Positions 18,166 to 28,322 of a stretch of DNA of 64,000 nucleotides are shown here, one piece after another (position 1 is the first letter of the stretch; every line of letters starts with the position of its first letter). The position numbers and the translations under genes are program-made. The stretch comes from Celeribacter halophilus (GTDB taxonomy: Bacteria; Pseudomonadota; Alphaproteobacteria; Rhodobacterales; Rhodobacteraceae): contig NZ_FORY01000003.1 in NCBI RefSeq assembly GCF_900114135.1, forward strand, positions 248,001-312,000, written 5' to 3'. The notes under the pieces were generated by a model. The model was not told where the DNA came from. It saw only the letters and a list, made by a program, of their open reading frames with translations, and did no database searches.

Positions 18166-19362
18166 TCAGCCGAGTGAGACGAGCGCGCGACAGACCTGTT
18201 CGGGATCGTATTTCGGCTCACCCGGTCTCGCCAGAGGCAGCCGCACGCATGGGATGCCATGGCGGGCGGTGACGTCGTCACAGGCGTCCTGCGCAATGCT
18301 CGGATCGCACAAGACATGCGACATCAGGCGGGAAGCGGGCACAGGGGTGTGCAAATCCGCTTGCAAAGGTTTGAGAATGGCCGCGACCTGATCGGCGAGG
18401 CTGTGGCCGAAGGCTTCGGGATCACGGCCAAGGCTCGGTAGGTAGAGCTTGGGGGCATTGCGGGCGGCGATTTCCTGACCGACCCCTGCAGGAATGAGAT
18501 TGGCGATGACGCTCGAATAGAGGCTGCCGGGCGGGTAGCAGATCACATCGGCCTGCCGGATCAGTTTCCGGTTGCGTTTGGGCAGGGCAATTTCACTCGC
18601 AGGCAGGGGCGCGTCTGCGGTTTGGCGCTTCGGATCATAGATGAACGCTTCAGTGATCCGGCTGTCGAGCGGGGCGACCTCCTTGCCGCTGATCTGGCGC
18701 TGGCCAAGCACGCTGCGCCCGTCTTCAAGCCGGACACCAAGCTGGAGATTGTCGTCAATCACCGCGCGCACCGTGCCGCGCACGTCAACCATTTTGGACA
18801 TGAGAAACAGCACCGGCTCCAGTTCGCGTTCGTGTCCGAAATAGCCGCCGGCGATGATGAGGTTGCCGATGCTTGCGTTGCGATAATCAAACTCCTTTGG
18901 CGCATGGGCTGCGAAGTTTTGCAAAAACGTCTGGATCAGACGACGCATCGGGCGCGAGATCGCCTTGATCAAGGGATGTTTGCCGGCACAGATGGCGTCC
19001 ACCTCGGATTTCAGCGCGGCGGAGCTGCCGTCTTTGGCCAGACGATAGTTGAACAGGGCGTAAATGTCGGGCTGGCCCAGATCGGTTTCATCGGCCAGCG
19101 CCATAAGGCGACTGCGCAGATCTCCGACCGCAGGCATGTCGAAGGCTTTGCGCAACTCTTGCGAACTGCCGCCACTGTCAAACGGTGTAATCAGATGCAT
19201 CGAGTTATAGCTGTAGCTTTTCAGCCGCCGAGAGATGGCATTGAGCGCGCTGCCGCCGCTGAAAAACAGGATGCGTGGCCCGAGATGTGGTGCGCTCAGG
19301 GCACGCCGCACGCGAAGATCGTCGGGAATGGGAACGTCGCGCAGAATGTTGATGCGTGTCAT
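18166..19362 (-). CDS. CofD/YvcK-related protein of the GAK cassette
   Basis: A 398-aa protein of the CofD/YvcK superfamily. The N-terminus reads RILFFSGGSALNAISRRL. TPFDSGGSSQELR then corresponds to the DDGGSSGRLR loop of YvcK/CofD, and MPAVGDLRSRLMAL to its GDLRN motif. CYPPGSLYSSVIANLIP matches the GPGSLYTSI..NLL motif near residue 285. CofD transfers a phospholactate group to a deazaflavin precursor; YvcK binds UDP-sugars. The actual activity here is unknown. I recognise the family as the CofD-related member of the 'GAK' (ATP-grasp and kinase) system named in protein family databases. It is divergent from the other cassette genes, which start 219 bp away. Confidence 0.82.
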   Translation of the reverse strand: MTRINILRDVPIPDDLRVRRALSAPHLGPRILFFSGGSALNAISRRLKSYSYNSMHLITPFDSGGSSQELRKAFDMPAVGDLRSRLMALADETDLGQPDIYALFNYRLAKDGSSAALKSEVDAICAGKHPLIKAISRPMRRLIQTFLQNFAAHAPKEFDYRNASIGNLIIAGGYFGHERELEPVLFLMSKMVDVRGTVRAVIDDNLQLGVRLEDGRSVLGQRQISGKEVAPLDSRITEAFIYDPKRQTADAPLPASEIALPKRNRKLIRQADVICYPPGSLYSSVIANLIPAGVGQEIAARNAPKLYLPSLGRDPEAFGHSLADQVAAILKPLQADLHTPVPASRLMSHVLCDPSIAQDACDDVTARHGIPCVRLPLARPGEPKYDPEQVCRALVSLG

Positions 19363-19503
19363 AGCTTTGCCGCTTTACTCTGGAGCCGTGGGGTTCTGTC
19401 GTGGAACTGTCACATTCGTCAGGGATAAGGCTCGAATGATCATTGAATTCTCCATAAGGCCAACGGGGCGTCCTGTCATCCCAAAGACGGCCTCCGCTCC
19501 CGT

Positions 19504-19534
19504 TTTGCCCCCGAAATCCGCCGCAGGGGGCAAA
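19504..19534. repeat. Strong inverted repeat in the GAK divergent intergenic region
   Basis: TTTGCCCCC-N13-GGGGGCAAA is a perfect 9-bp stem, about 47 bp before the kinase start. It may be a leader hairpin or an operator for the divergent GAK promoters. No U-run follows on the plus strand. Confidence 0.5.
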
Positions 19535-19580
19535 GGCTCCCTTCACAGAAAAGCGCAGGCCTATGGGGGAGTTTTGCGCC

Positions 19581-21215
19581 GTGAAACTTCCTGACGCCGT
19601 TGCGGAGAATATGTCCTTTCTCTTTGTCGAGACCGACGGGCAAGTCGCCCGCTTGCAACGCTATTTCGATGCGCCGGACAGGGAGACCGCCCTGCACTTG
19701 ATGCAGAGAAGCGGCTATTCCCAGAACCTCTCCGCCCGTGTGCGCAAGGCTTGTCTGGCGGGGATTCTACGCGCGCCCAAGAACGCCACCCGCCAGATGC
19801 ATCTTCAGGGCATCGACACGATTGCCCGCAATCTCGATCTGATCGCGCGTCTGGGGCGGCGGGCGGTGCAGCACAGCGAAGATATGAACCATGTCGCGCT
19901 GCTGCGGGCTGAGGCCTATCGCAAACCTCTGTCCAAGGTGCGCAAGTCGATTGATCGTGTGCAGGAGGCCCTGCCGTCGAAAGACAGCCGCCTTGCCGTC
20001 GGGATCGGGCAGGTCCGCGACGAGATCGACCTGTTCTATGACCAGATGTTTCGCAGTTACACGCGTGACATGCGCGAGACGAAACACACCGAAGACCTCT
20101 CCCATGCGCTTTTGGCGCTCAACGAGGTGCGCCGGATGGGCGAGGCCTTGCAGGGGATTTCCGAGGCGATCCTGTCGATTAACATCGGTCAGACGATCCA
20201 GTTCGAACGCTATTTCACCCTGCGCAGCATTCTCACCGATGTGCGTGGTGCGGACGAGATCACGCTGACGCCGCTGGCCGACACCCGCTCCGGCAGCGCG
20301 ATTTCGTCTGTGCAACTGCCGGACAGGGCGCAGGCGAAGACCGTCAATGCGGTGTTCAAGGACGGGGACCGGCGCAAGGTGAAAGAGGAACGTGTCGGGG
20401 TCAAAAGCTGGAATTCGGTCTATCCGGGTCTAGCGCCGAAAATCCTCTCCTATGAGAAACGCGGCGACAGTGCGGCGCTTTTGATCGAACATCTGGACGG
20501 AGAGACCTTCGAGGACATTGTACTTGGCGGCTCGGAGACGCGCCTGGCGGAGGCACAGGGGGCGTTGCACAAGACCATGCGCGACATCTGGCGTCAGACC
20601 CGCGTGGATGAACCCGCAGAGATGAAATCCATGACCCAGCTCGCCAAGCGGATGGGGGAGGTGTATCGCCTTCACCCCCAGTTTTCCGGCGGCACCAAAC
20701 GGGTGCAGGGGCTGGTGATCCCGAGCTTCGACAGTCTTGTGGCTCAGGCCGCCCAACGCGAAGAACACCTGAGCGCGCCGTTTTCGGTTTATATCCACGG
20801 TGACTTCAATCTCGACAATATCATCTATGATCCGGTGCAAAAGAAAATTCGGCTCATCGACCTGCATCGTTCCCGCTACATGGACTATGCGCAGGATGTT
20901 TCGGTCTTTATGGTGTCGAACTACCGGCTACAGGTGCTTGACGCCCGAACCCGTGCGCGGATCGCCAAGGTGGCTGCCGATATGCATATGACCGCGACGA
21001 AGTTTGCCCGCCGGATGAATGATCCGACATTCGAATACCGGCTGGCGCTGGGGTTGGCGCGGTCTTTTGCCAGTTCGACGCGGTTCATCGTTGATCAGGC
21101 CCATGCAAAGCGGATGATGCTGCGCGCCCGCTATATTCTCGAAACCGCTCTGGCCGTGCCCGAAGGCAAGGAAGCGCGGTTCAAACTGCCGATAAGGATG
21201 CTGTTTTGTGACTGA
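19581..21215 (+). CDS. Helical-domain plus APH-like kinase of the GAK cassette
   Basis: A 544-aa protein. The N-terminal ~250 residues are almost entirely helical and rich in charged repeats, loosely resembling PhoU-like bundles. The C-terminal half is an aminoglycoside-phosphotransferase-type kinase fold. IHGDFNLDNIIYD (about residue 405) carries the catalytic Asp and Asn, and IRLIDLHRSRYMDYAQDV the metal-binding Asp. No Walker motif is seen. The GTG at 19581 is chosen because GGGGGAG lies 9 nt upstream; an in-frame ATG at 19563 lacks a ribosome binding site. The gene overlaps the ATP-grasp gene by 8 bp. The substrate is unknown. Kinases of this fold phosphorylate small molecules or lipids. 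Confidence 0.78.
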   Translation: MKLPDAVAENMSFLFVETDGQVARLQRYFDAPDRETALHLMQRSGYSQNLSARVRKACLAGILRAPKNATRQMHLQGIDTIARNLDLIARLGRRAVQHSEDMNHVALLRAEAYRKPLSKVRKSIDRVQEALPSKDSRLAVGIGQVRDEIDLFYDQMFRSYTRDMRETKHTEDLSHALLALNEVRRMGEALQGISEAILSINIGQTIQFERYFTLRSILTDVRGADEITLTPLADTRSGSAISSVQLPDRAQAKTVNAVFKDGDRRKVKEERVGVKSWNSVYPGLAPKILSYEKRGDSAALLIEHLDGETFEDIVLGGSETRLAEAQGALHKTMRDIWRQTRVDEPAEMKSMTQLAKRMGEVYRLHPQFSGGTKRVQGLVIPSFDSLVAQAAQREEHLSAPFSVYIHGDFNLDNIIYDPVQKKIRLIDLHRSRYMDYAQDVSVFMVSNYRLQVLDARTRARIAKVAADMHMTATKFARRMNDPTFEYRLALGLARSFASSTRFIVDQAHAKRMMLRARYILETALAVPEGKEARFKLPIRMLFCD

Positions 21216-22101
21216 GACCGTTGATGTGAAAATTGGTGTCGTTGGCACACCGGGAAAATGGTCGACTGAGGCGCTGGCCGATGCCTTGGAGGCGGGGACG
21301 GGGTTCCGGCTTGTGATCGATATGGGGCAGGTGACGCTGGACCTTGCCGGCGGGAGGTTGTTGTATGACGGCATGGACCTTGCGACGCTGGACGGGTTGG
21401 TGGTCAAGAAGATCGCGGAGAGCTACAGCGTGCATGCGCTGGACCGTCTTGAGATGTTGCGGATCGCCGAGGCGCAAGGGGTCAAGGTGTTCAGCCGCCC
21501 CGAAGCGATCCTGCGCCTGATGGACCGCTTGGCCTGCACGGTGACGCTGCGCAACGCCGGCGCACCGATGCCGCCGACCATCATCACCGAGGACGCGCAG
21601 GCCGCTTTCAAGGCCGTTTGCGATTTCGGCTCTGCCGTGTTCAAACCGCTGTTTTCCACGAAAGCCCGCGGGATGTTCGTGCTTGATCACGATGCCCCCG
21701 ATGCGCAGGCGCGGATTGCGGCTTTCAAGGCGGAAAACCCCGTGATGTATATCCAGAAAAAGGCCGATCTGTCGGGGCAGGACCTTGGCATGGTGTTTCT
21801 GAACGGGACCTATGTCTGCACCTATCGCCGGATTGGCGAGAGTGGAAGCTGGAATACGACGATCAACAGCGGCGGCAAATACGCCCCCTATGAGCCGACG
21901 CCCGATCTGATTGCACTGGGGCATAAGGCGCAGGCGCCTTTCGGCCTGACCTTCACCACCGTGGACATCGCCTTGACGCCGGAAGGGCCTATTGTCTTTG
22001 AAGTGTCGGCCTTTGGTGGCTATAGCGGCGCACTCAAGGGCTGTGGTGTCGATGCGATGGCGCTGATGGCGGATCATGTGGTGGCGGAGGTTTCGGGATG
22101 A
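21208..22101 (+). CDS. ATP-grasp enzyme of the GAK cassette
   Basis: A 297-aa ATP-grasp ligase-like protein. An N-terminal domain of ~95 residues is followed by the linker RPEAILRLMDRLACTVTLRNAGAPMPPT. ATP-grasp elements include AVFKPLFSTKARGMFVLD (phosphate-contacting loop) and YIQKKADLSGQDLGMVFLNG, and the C-terminal VFEVSAFGGYSG replaces the usual ExN metal-ligand motif. The family joins a carboxylate to an amine or thiol via acyl phosphate. It starts with GTG (AAGGA 8 nt upstream) inside the end of the kinase gene and overlaps the next gene by 4 bp. I recognise it as the GAK-system ATP-grasp member; what it ligates is unknown. Confidence 0.82.
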   Translation: MTETVDVKIGVVGTPGKWSTEALADALEAGTGFRLVIDMGQVTLDLAGGRLLYDGMDLATLDGLVVKKIAESYSVHALDRLEMLRIAEAQGVKVFSRPEAILRLMDRLACTVTLRNAGAPMPPTIITEDAQAAFKAVCDFGSAVFKPLFSTKARGMFVLDHDAPDAQARIAAFKAENPVMYIQKKADLSGQDLGMVFLNGTYVCTYRRIGESGSWNTTINSGGKYAPYEPTPDLIALGHKAQAPFGLTFTTVDIALTPEGPIVFEVSAFGGYSGALKGCGVDAMALMADHVVAEVSG

Positions 22102-23192
22102 CATTGGTGAAGACTGTTCTCGACGGGCTGGATTTTACCACCGCCGACGCGGCCACGCCGTTTCACATTGCCATCGGTCCGGTCGGGGTGACGGTTCTGT
22201 GCGCGGGGGGCTTGCGCGACGAGCTGATGGCCTATTTTGCGGAAGCTTTGGTGGACACCCTTGCGCCGGAGTTGGCGCATCAAACGGTGCATCTGTTGCC
22301 GGACCAAGGCCTGAACTGGGAGCCGGACTGGACCCAATGGGCGCGCGAAGGTGGCAAGACCGGCCGCAAGGATGCGGTGTTTGATCTTGAGGGCGCCCGT
22401 CTGGTTCTCAAGGTGCGCAGCGGCGTCACCTTTTTGCAATCACCCGATCATGCCATCGCATTCGGTCCGTTGCAGGACAATGTCAGCACAGTCATCAATT
22501 TCATCAACACCCAAGTGCTCAACATCTGCCAGCGCGATGGCTGGCAGCTTTGCCATGCCGCCGCAGTGACAGGACTGGGGCGCGGTCTGGCGATTGCCGG
22601 ATTGTCAGGCGGCGGGAAATCCACCTCGATCCTGCGGATGATGGATATCGAGGGGATGCGCTTTGTCTCGAATGACAGGGTTCTGGTGACGGCGGGCGCA
22701 GAGCCGCGCGCCCTTGGCATCCCGAAACATCCGCGCATCAATCCGGGCACCATTCTGGGCAATCCGCGGTTGCGAGACATGATCGCGCCTGCACGCCGTG
22801 CCGAGCTTGAGGCCATGCCGGTCGCGGACCTGTGGGCGCTCGAAGAAAAACACGATCTGTTCATCGGGGAGGTCTACGGGCCGGACCGCGTGCAATATGC
22901 CGCGCCGCTGACGGATTTCTGGGTGTTGAACTGGAGCCATGAGGCCGACACGACCGTGGCGGTGACCGAGGTGGATTTGTCCGCGCGGCCTGCTCTTTTG
23001 TCGGCGATCATGAAAAGCCCCGGACCGTTCTACCAGCATCCCGATGGCCGGTTTGAACCGAACGGGGCCTCCCCCGATCCCGCGCCCTATCTGGATGCGC
23101 TCCAAGATGTGCGTGTCTGCGAAGTGTCGGGCCGGATAGATTTCGACGCCTTGGCGGGGATCGGGCAACAGCTTTTCGCCGGTTCTCTTTGA
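22098..23192 (+). CDS. HprK-related kinase B of the GAK cassette
   Basis: A 364-aa protein with a P-loop kinase core like HPr kinase/phosphorylase. LCHAAAVTG precedes Walker A GLSGGGKST (residues 168-176), and MRFVSNDRVLV (about 187-197) stands where HprK has its DD motif. The N-terminal ~140 residues match nothing I know. HPr kinase phosphorylates a serine in a small protein. No HPr-like protein is encoded here, so the target may be the amphi-Trp protein or a small molecule; this is a guess. It overlaps the ATP-grasp gene by ATGA, and the phosphatase gene starts directly after its stop. Confidence 0.82.
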   Translation: MTLVKTVLDGLDFTTADAATPFHIAIGPVGVTVLCAGGLRDELMAYFAEALVDTLAPELAHQTVHLLPDQGLNWEPDWTQWAREGGKTGRKDAVFDLEGARLVLKVRSGVTFLQSPDHAIAFGPLQDNVSTVINFINTQVLNICQRDGWQLCHAAAVTGLGRGLAIAGLSGGGKSTSILRMMDIEGMRFVSNDRVLVTAGAEPRALGIPKHPRINPGTILGNPRLRDMIAPARRAELEAMPVADLWALEEKHDLFIGEVYGPDRVQYAAPLTDFWVLNWSHEADTTVAVTEVDLSARPALLSAIMKSPGPFYQHPDGRFEPNGASPDPAPYLDALQDVRVCEVSGRIDFDALAGIGQQLFAGSL

Positions 23193-23885
23193 ATGACCGA
23201 ACGCAGCTATATCGCCGTGATCCGTCACGGGGACTATCACCAGCGCAAAGATGTCCCGTCCGCGCGGCAACCCTTTGGTCTGACGGTCACTGGGATTGCG
23301 CAGGCGCAGAGCTGTGGCGATCTCCTTGCGGAGATGGCGCAATCGCAACGCCTTGAGTTTGCACCGATGATCCACTGTTCGCGGCAACTGCGGGCGTGGC
23401 AGACCGCGTCGGGCATAGCCGGACGATTGCGGGGGCTTGGCCATGAGATCGACGCTCTGGCCGAAACCTCCGCTCTGGCCGAACGCGGGCTCGGAAGCGC
23501 GGCCAATCTCACTGTGGCGGAGATCGACGCGGTGATGCAGGCTGATCCGCGCTATCCCTCGCCACCTGCGGGGTGGAAATCCGACAGCGACTATCGCCTG
23601 CCTCTGGAGGGGGCCGAAAGCCTGATGGAGGCGGGGGCGCGTGTGGCTGCCTGCCTGACGGAGATTGCCGAGACGGGCAGGGGGCGGCTGAGCATTGTCG
23701 TCGGTCACGGGGCCTCGATCCGTCACGCCTGCCACCATCTCGGACTGCTCACACGGGCACAGATTGCACAGCTTTCCATGTTTCACGCCCGACCGTTACT
23801 TCTCTGTTACAGTGGGCGTGATAACTGGCAGCACTTGGCCGGTGCATGGAAAGTCCGACCTTCCAAAGAGGAGGCGCTCGACTGA
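23193..23885 (+). CDS. Histidine phosphatase (phosphoglycerate mutase-like) of the GAK cassette
   Basis: A 230-aa histidine phosphatase. The phospho-accepting His is in IAVIRHGDY (residue ~12), the second Arg in CSRQLRAWQTA and the second catalytic His in VVGHGASIRHA. It lies one base after the kinase stop codon in the same operon. It would hydrolyse phosphate monoesters, perhaps reversing one of the two kinase reactions of the cassette. Confidence 0.85.
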   Translation: MTERSYIAVIRHGDYHQRKDVPSARQPFGLTVTGIAQAQSCGDLLAEMAQSQRLEFAPMIHCSRQLRAWQTASGIAGRLRGLGHEIDALAETSALAERGLGSAANLTVAEIDAVMQADPRYPSPPAGWKSDSDYRLPLEGAESLMEAGARVAACLTEIAETGRGRLSIVVGHGASIRHACHHLGLLTRAQIAQLSMFHARPLLLCYSGRDNWQHLAGAWKVRPSKEEALD

Positions 23886-23912
23886 TCCGGTCCGCAGATT
23901 TGGGGCGCGATT

Positions 23913-25229
23913 TTGGACCAGTTGATCTTTTCTCCGGAGACCGCAGGACGGCTTCTGCCGCCTGTTTGCGATACGTTTGCCGATCTGGACGATGTCCCGC
24001 GCGACATCGAGCCTTGGCTGCACAGTTCCGAGCCGGAGACCCGCCCGCAGATTGCCACCTGCCTCGTCAAGGCGCGACAGTATGGCGGCTGGCGCTGGCC
24101 GTCCCGACCTATTGTGTTCATCTCCGATCCGCATGCCGATGCCGAAGGGTTCCTGCGCTCTCTGGTTGTGGCCGGTGTCATCCGGCGCGCGGGTGAGGAG
24201 ATCTGCCTGACCCGTTTCGGGGCGCAAGCGCAGATCGTTCTGGGCGGTGATTGCCTCGACAAGGGGCCGAGCAATCTGGCCCTGCTTGATGCGCTTTACA
24301 AGCTGCGGGCGACCGGCGTGGACCTGTCGCTTCTGGCGGGCAATCATGACCTGCGGATGCGGCTTGCGGTCGATGCCATTCGCGGTGAGCGCGCGCCTCT
24401 GAAAGATCACCTCTTCGTGCGGATGGGGCGCAAGTTGCTGCCCGCTCTCAAAGAGGTGTTCGAGCGTTTTGTCACGCCGGATGATCTGTGCGATCTGCCC
24501 TCGGAGAAAAAGTGTAAAGCCCGTTTGTTGCCGCCTAAAGACTGGGCCAGCCAGTTCGAGAAAGCCGCCGCCGGTCATCTCTCGGACAAGGCCATCGCCA
24601 AAGAGATCAGGAAACTGAAAGCCAAACAGAAGCAATTCGAGAAGAATGTCGCCAAAACCGGTCTCGGCTATCGCGAGCTTCTCGCGGCGACGCTGAAATG
24701 CCATGAGGTATTCTTTACCCCGGACGGCCATTATGCGTGGTTTTACGAGACGATGGACGTGGTGTCGCGGGTTGGCTCTTTGCTGTTTGTCCATGCGGGA
24801 CTGTGCGATGAGATGTGCGCGCTTTTGGTGGCAGAGGGTCCGGAGGCGGTTAATGCCCGCTTTCGCGCAGAGGCGGATCGCGCCAGTTTCGGTTTCTATT
24901 TCGGCCCGCTCGCCAACCTCGTGCGCACGAAATATCGGGCGTCGGATTGTGCCTTGACCGAATATGGCGTTGACTTGCTCCATAAGAATGGCCTTCACAT
25001 GGTGGTGCAGGGGCATGTGAACAATCATTGCGGGCAAAGGCTCCTGACGAAACGTGGACTGTTGCATCTGGAGGGTGACATCACGCTTGACCGCGCCTCG
25101 CGCCGCCTTGAAGGGCTGGACGGGATCGGGGCGGGGGCGACGTTGATTTTCCCCACCGGAGATGTGATCGGTCTGAGTTGCGACTATCCGCGGGCTAAAC
25201 ATTTCGCGCCCGATCGCCTTTTGACCTGA
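23913..25229 (+). CDS. PPP-like metallophosphatase of the GAK cassette
   Basis: A 438-aa calcineurin-type phosphoesterase. The metal-site motifs come in order: FISDPHAD (~residue 70), LGGDCLDKGP, LAGNHDLR, FVHAGLC and QGHVNNH. A ~150-residue insertion with a charged helical stretch (KAIAKEIRKLKAKQKQFEK) separates the third and fourth motifs. No in-frame ATG or GTG exists near the front, so TTG at 23913 is the likely start; its ribosome binding site is weak. It is the second phosphatase of the cassette. The substrate is unknown. Confidence 0.8.
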   Translation: MDQLIFSPETAGRLLPPVCDTFADLDDVPRDIEPWLHSSEPETRPQIATCLVKARQYGGWRWPSRPIVFISDPHADAEGFLRSLVVAGVIRRAGEEICLTRFGAQAQIVLGGDCLDKGPSNLALLDALYKLRATGVDLSLLAGNHDLRMRLAVDAIRGERAPLKDHLFVRMGRKLLPALKEVFERFVTPDDLCDLPSEKKCKARLLPPKDWASQFEKAAAGHLSDKAIAKEIRKLKAKQKQFEKNVAKTGLGYRELLAATLKCHEVFFTPDGHYAWFYETMDVVSRVGSLLFVHAGLCDEMCALLVAEGPEAVNARFRAEADRASFGFYFGPLANLVRTKYRASDCALTEYGVDLLHKNGLHMVVQGHVNNHCGQRLLTKRGLLHLEGDITLDRASRRLEGLDGIGAGATLIFPTGDVIGLSCDYPRAKHFAPDRLLT

Positions 25230-25271
25230 ACGCCTACAAACCTGAAAGACCCCGAACGTGAAAGACACCAG

Positions 25272-25544
25272 ATGAGCGGCCAGAACGCACGGTTTTCCCA
25301 TGAGTCCCTGCAAGATCGCAAAACCATCAAGATGCTTCTGACGGCCTTGTCCAAAGGCTTGTCAAAGGGCGAGATGATATTGGGCGATGATGAGGAGGAG
25401 CTTGTGCTCCAGACCGCAGAGCTGATGAATGTCCGCATCAAAGCCACGCGCGAAGACGGCCAGTGCCAGTTCAATCTGCGTGTGTCATGGTCCGATCCGG
25501 ACGCCCCGACACAGGGCAAGGGCGCGCCGAAGATCAAGTCCTGA
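25272..25544 (+). CDS. Small amphi-Trp domain protein of the GAK cassette
   Basis: A 90-aa protein. After a short polar start, the segment LLTALSKGLSKGEMILGDDEEELVL, followed by MNVRIKAT and QFNLRVSWSD, fits the amphi-Trp pattern as I remember it: an amphipathic helix, a hydrophobic strand pair and a closing aromatic L.W motif. The domain is named as a companion of GAK and HprK-related genes. It has no Cys and no signal peptide. Being small and last in a kinase/phosphatase/ligase operon, it is a candidate protein carrier or substrate. Confidence 0.65.
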   Translation: MSGQNARFSHESLQDRKTIKMLLTALSKGLSKGEMILGDDEEELVLQTAELMNVRIKATREDGQCQFNLRVSWSDPDAPTQGKGAPKIKS

Positions 25545-25797
25545 GGCGTCAGGTTCCGGCAGGTCGGCGCGCTTGCCCCGCGTTTCACATTCCCGTGTCC
25601 GTGCGCAATTCTTCCATTTCAATGATCTGTGTCAATTCTTGTGCCGGTGCGGAGGCCTAGCGTCTGCGTAGCGAGAGGCGTGCTGTGAATGAGTCCCGCG
25701 TCACGGAGACATGGTGCGGCGGTCGGGATCCAAGTGATCAGCGCTTTGCGCGGCTGCGTATGCCCATAGGCATATCAACGATTATCTATGGAATACG
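25545..25797. other. Intergenic region between GAK cassette and N-ATPase operon
   Basis: About 250 bp with no convincing terminator or gene. It contains palindrome-like TATGCCCATAGGCATA near 25759-25774 and presumably the promoter of the atp operon, but I could not pick a confident -35/-10 pair. Confidence 0.4.
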
Positions 25798-27723
<1,926 letters not shown>

Positions 27724-27727
<4 letters not shown>

Positions 27728-28011
27728 CACGCAAACCCGACAAATCGGCGGAAGACATCGCCCGTCACGCCAAACGGTTGAAATCCGCCCGCGACCATCC
27801 GGGGCCGAGCCCGCTGCGCGGCATTGGCACCTTTGGCATGATCGGCTGGTCTATCGCCGTGCCGACGGTCGGGGGTGCGTTTCTGGGACTCTGGCTCGAC
27901 GAGGCCGCGCCACAGGGGTTTTCATGGACCATCGCGCTGATCCTCGGAGGCGTCGTGCTTGGCGCTTTTATTGCGGCGTCTTGGGTCAGCAAGGAAGGAG
28001 GCGACAAATGA
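27724..28011 (+). CDS. atpQ: N-ATPase accessory membrane protein AtpQ
   Basis: A 95-aa protein with a basic, Lys/Arg-rich N-terminus and two hydrophobic spans (IGWSIAVPTVGGAFLGLWL and IALILGGVVLGAFIAA). It resembles AtpI/AtpZ assembly proteins, which help load the c-ring or Mg2+. Position between epsilon and AtpR is diagnostic of N-ATPase operons. ATGA-type overlaps link it to both neighbours. Confidence 0.85.
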
Positions 28012-28322
28012 TCGATATGGCAATGTTCAACATAGAGTGGAGCGCGGTCTTGGCCGGACTGGGCATTGGCGCGGTCACATCGCTGTTGTTTTTCGCGGGT
28101 CTCGGGATCGGGATGCGGCTGGCGTTGCGACAGGAGCGCCCCGTTCTCATTCTGATGCTGAGTTCTGCGGTGCGGATCGCGGCGCTGTTGGGGATCGGCT
28201 GGGCGGTGGTCACATCTCTGGGGGCTTTCGCCTTGGCAGGATTTGCCCTGATGTTTCTCGTCTCGCGCACCATCGCGGTGGCACTTGCGCGTGCGGGCGT
28301 GCCTGCGGGAGAGACGACATGA
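28008..28322 (+). CDS. atpR: N-ATPase accessory membrane protein AtpR
   Basis: A 104-aa three-span membrane protein (spans around AVLAGLGIGAVTSLLFF, ILMLSSAVRIAALLGIGW and FALAGFALMFLV). In N-ATPase operons AtpR is proposed to take part in c-ring assembly, with conserved polar residues in its membrane spans. The ATG at 28008 has AAGGAGG upstream and overlaps the atpQ stop. A longer frame open further upstream is only a shadow of atpC and atpQ. Confidence 0.85.
   Translation: MIDMAMFNIEWSAVLAGLGIGAVTSLLFFAGLGIGMRLALRQERPVLILMLSSAVRIAALLGIGWAVVTSLGAFALAGFALMFLVSRTIAVALARAGVPAGETT

Noticed and set aside
23796-25313. Minus-strand frame of ~505 codons opposite the GAK phosphatase
   Set aside because: It is antisense to the metallophosphatase with its ordered metal-site motifs; its composition (Gln/Arg/His-rich) has no recognisable domain.
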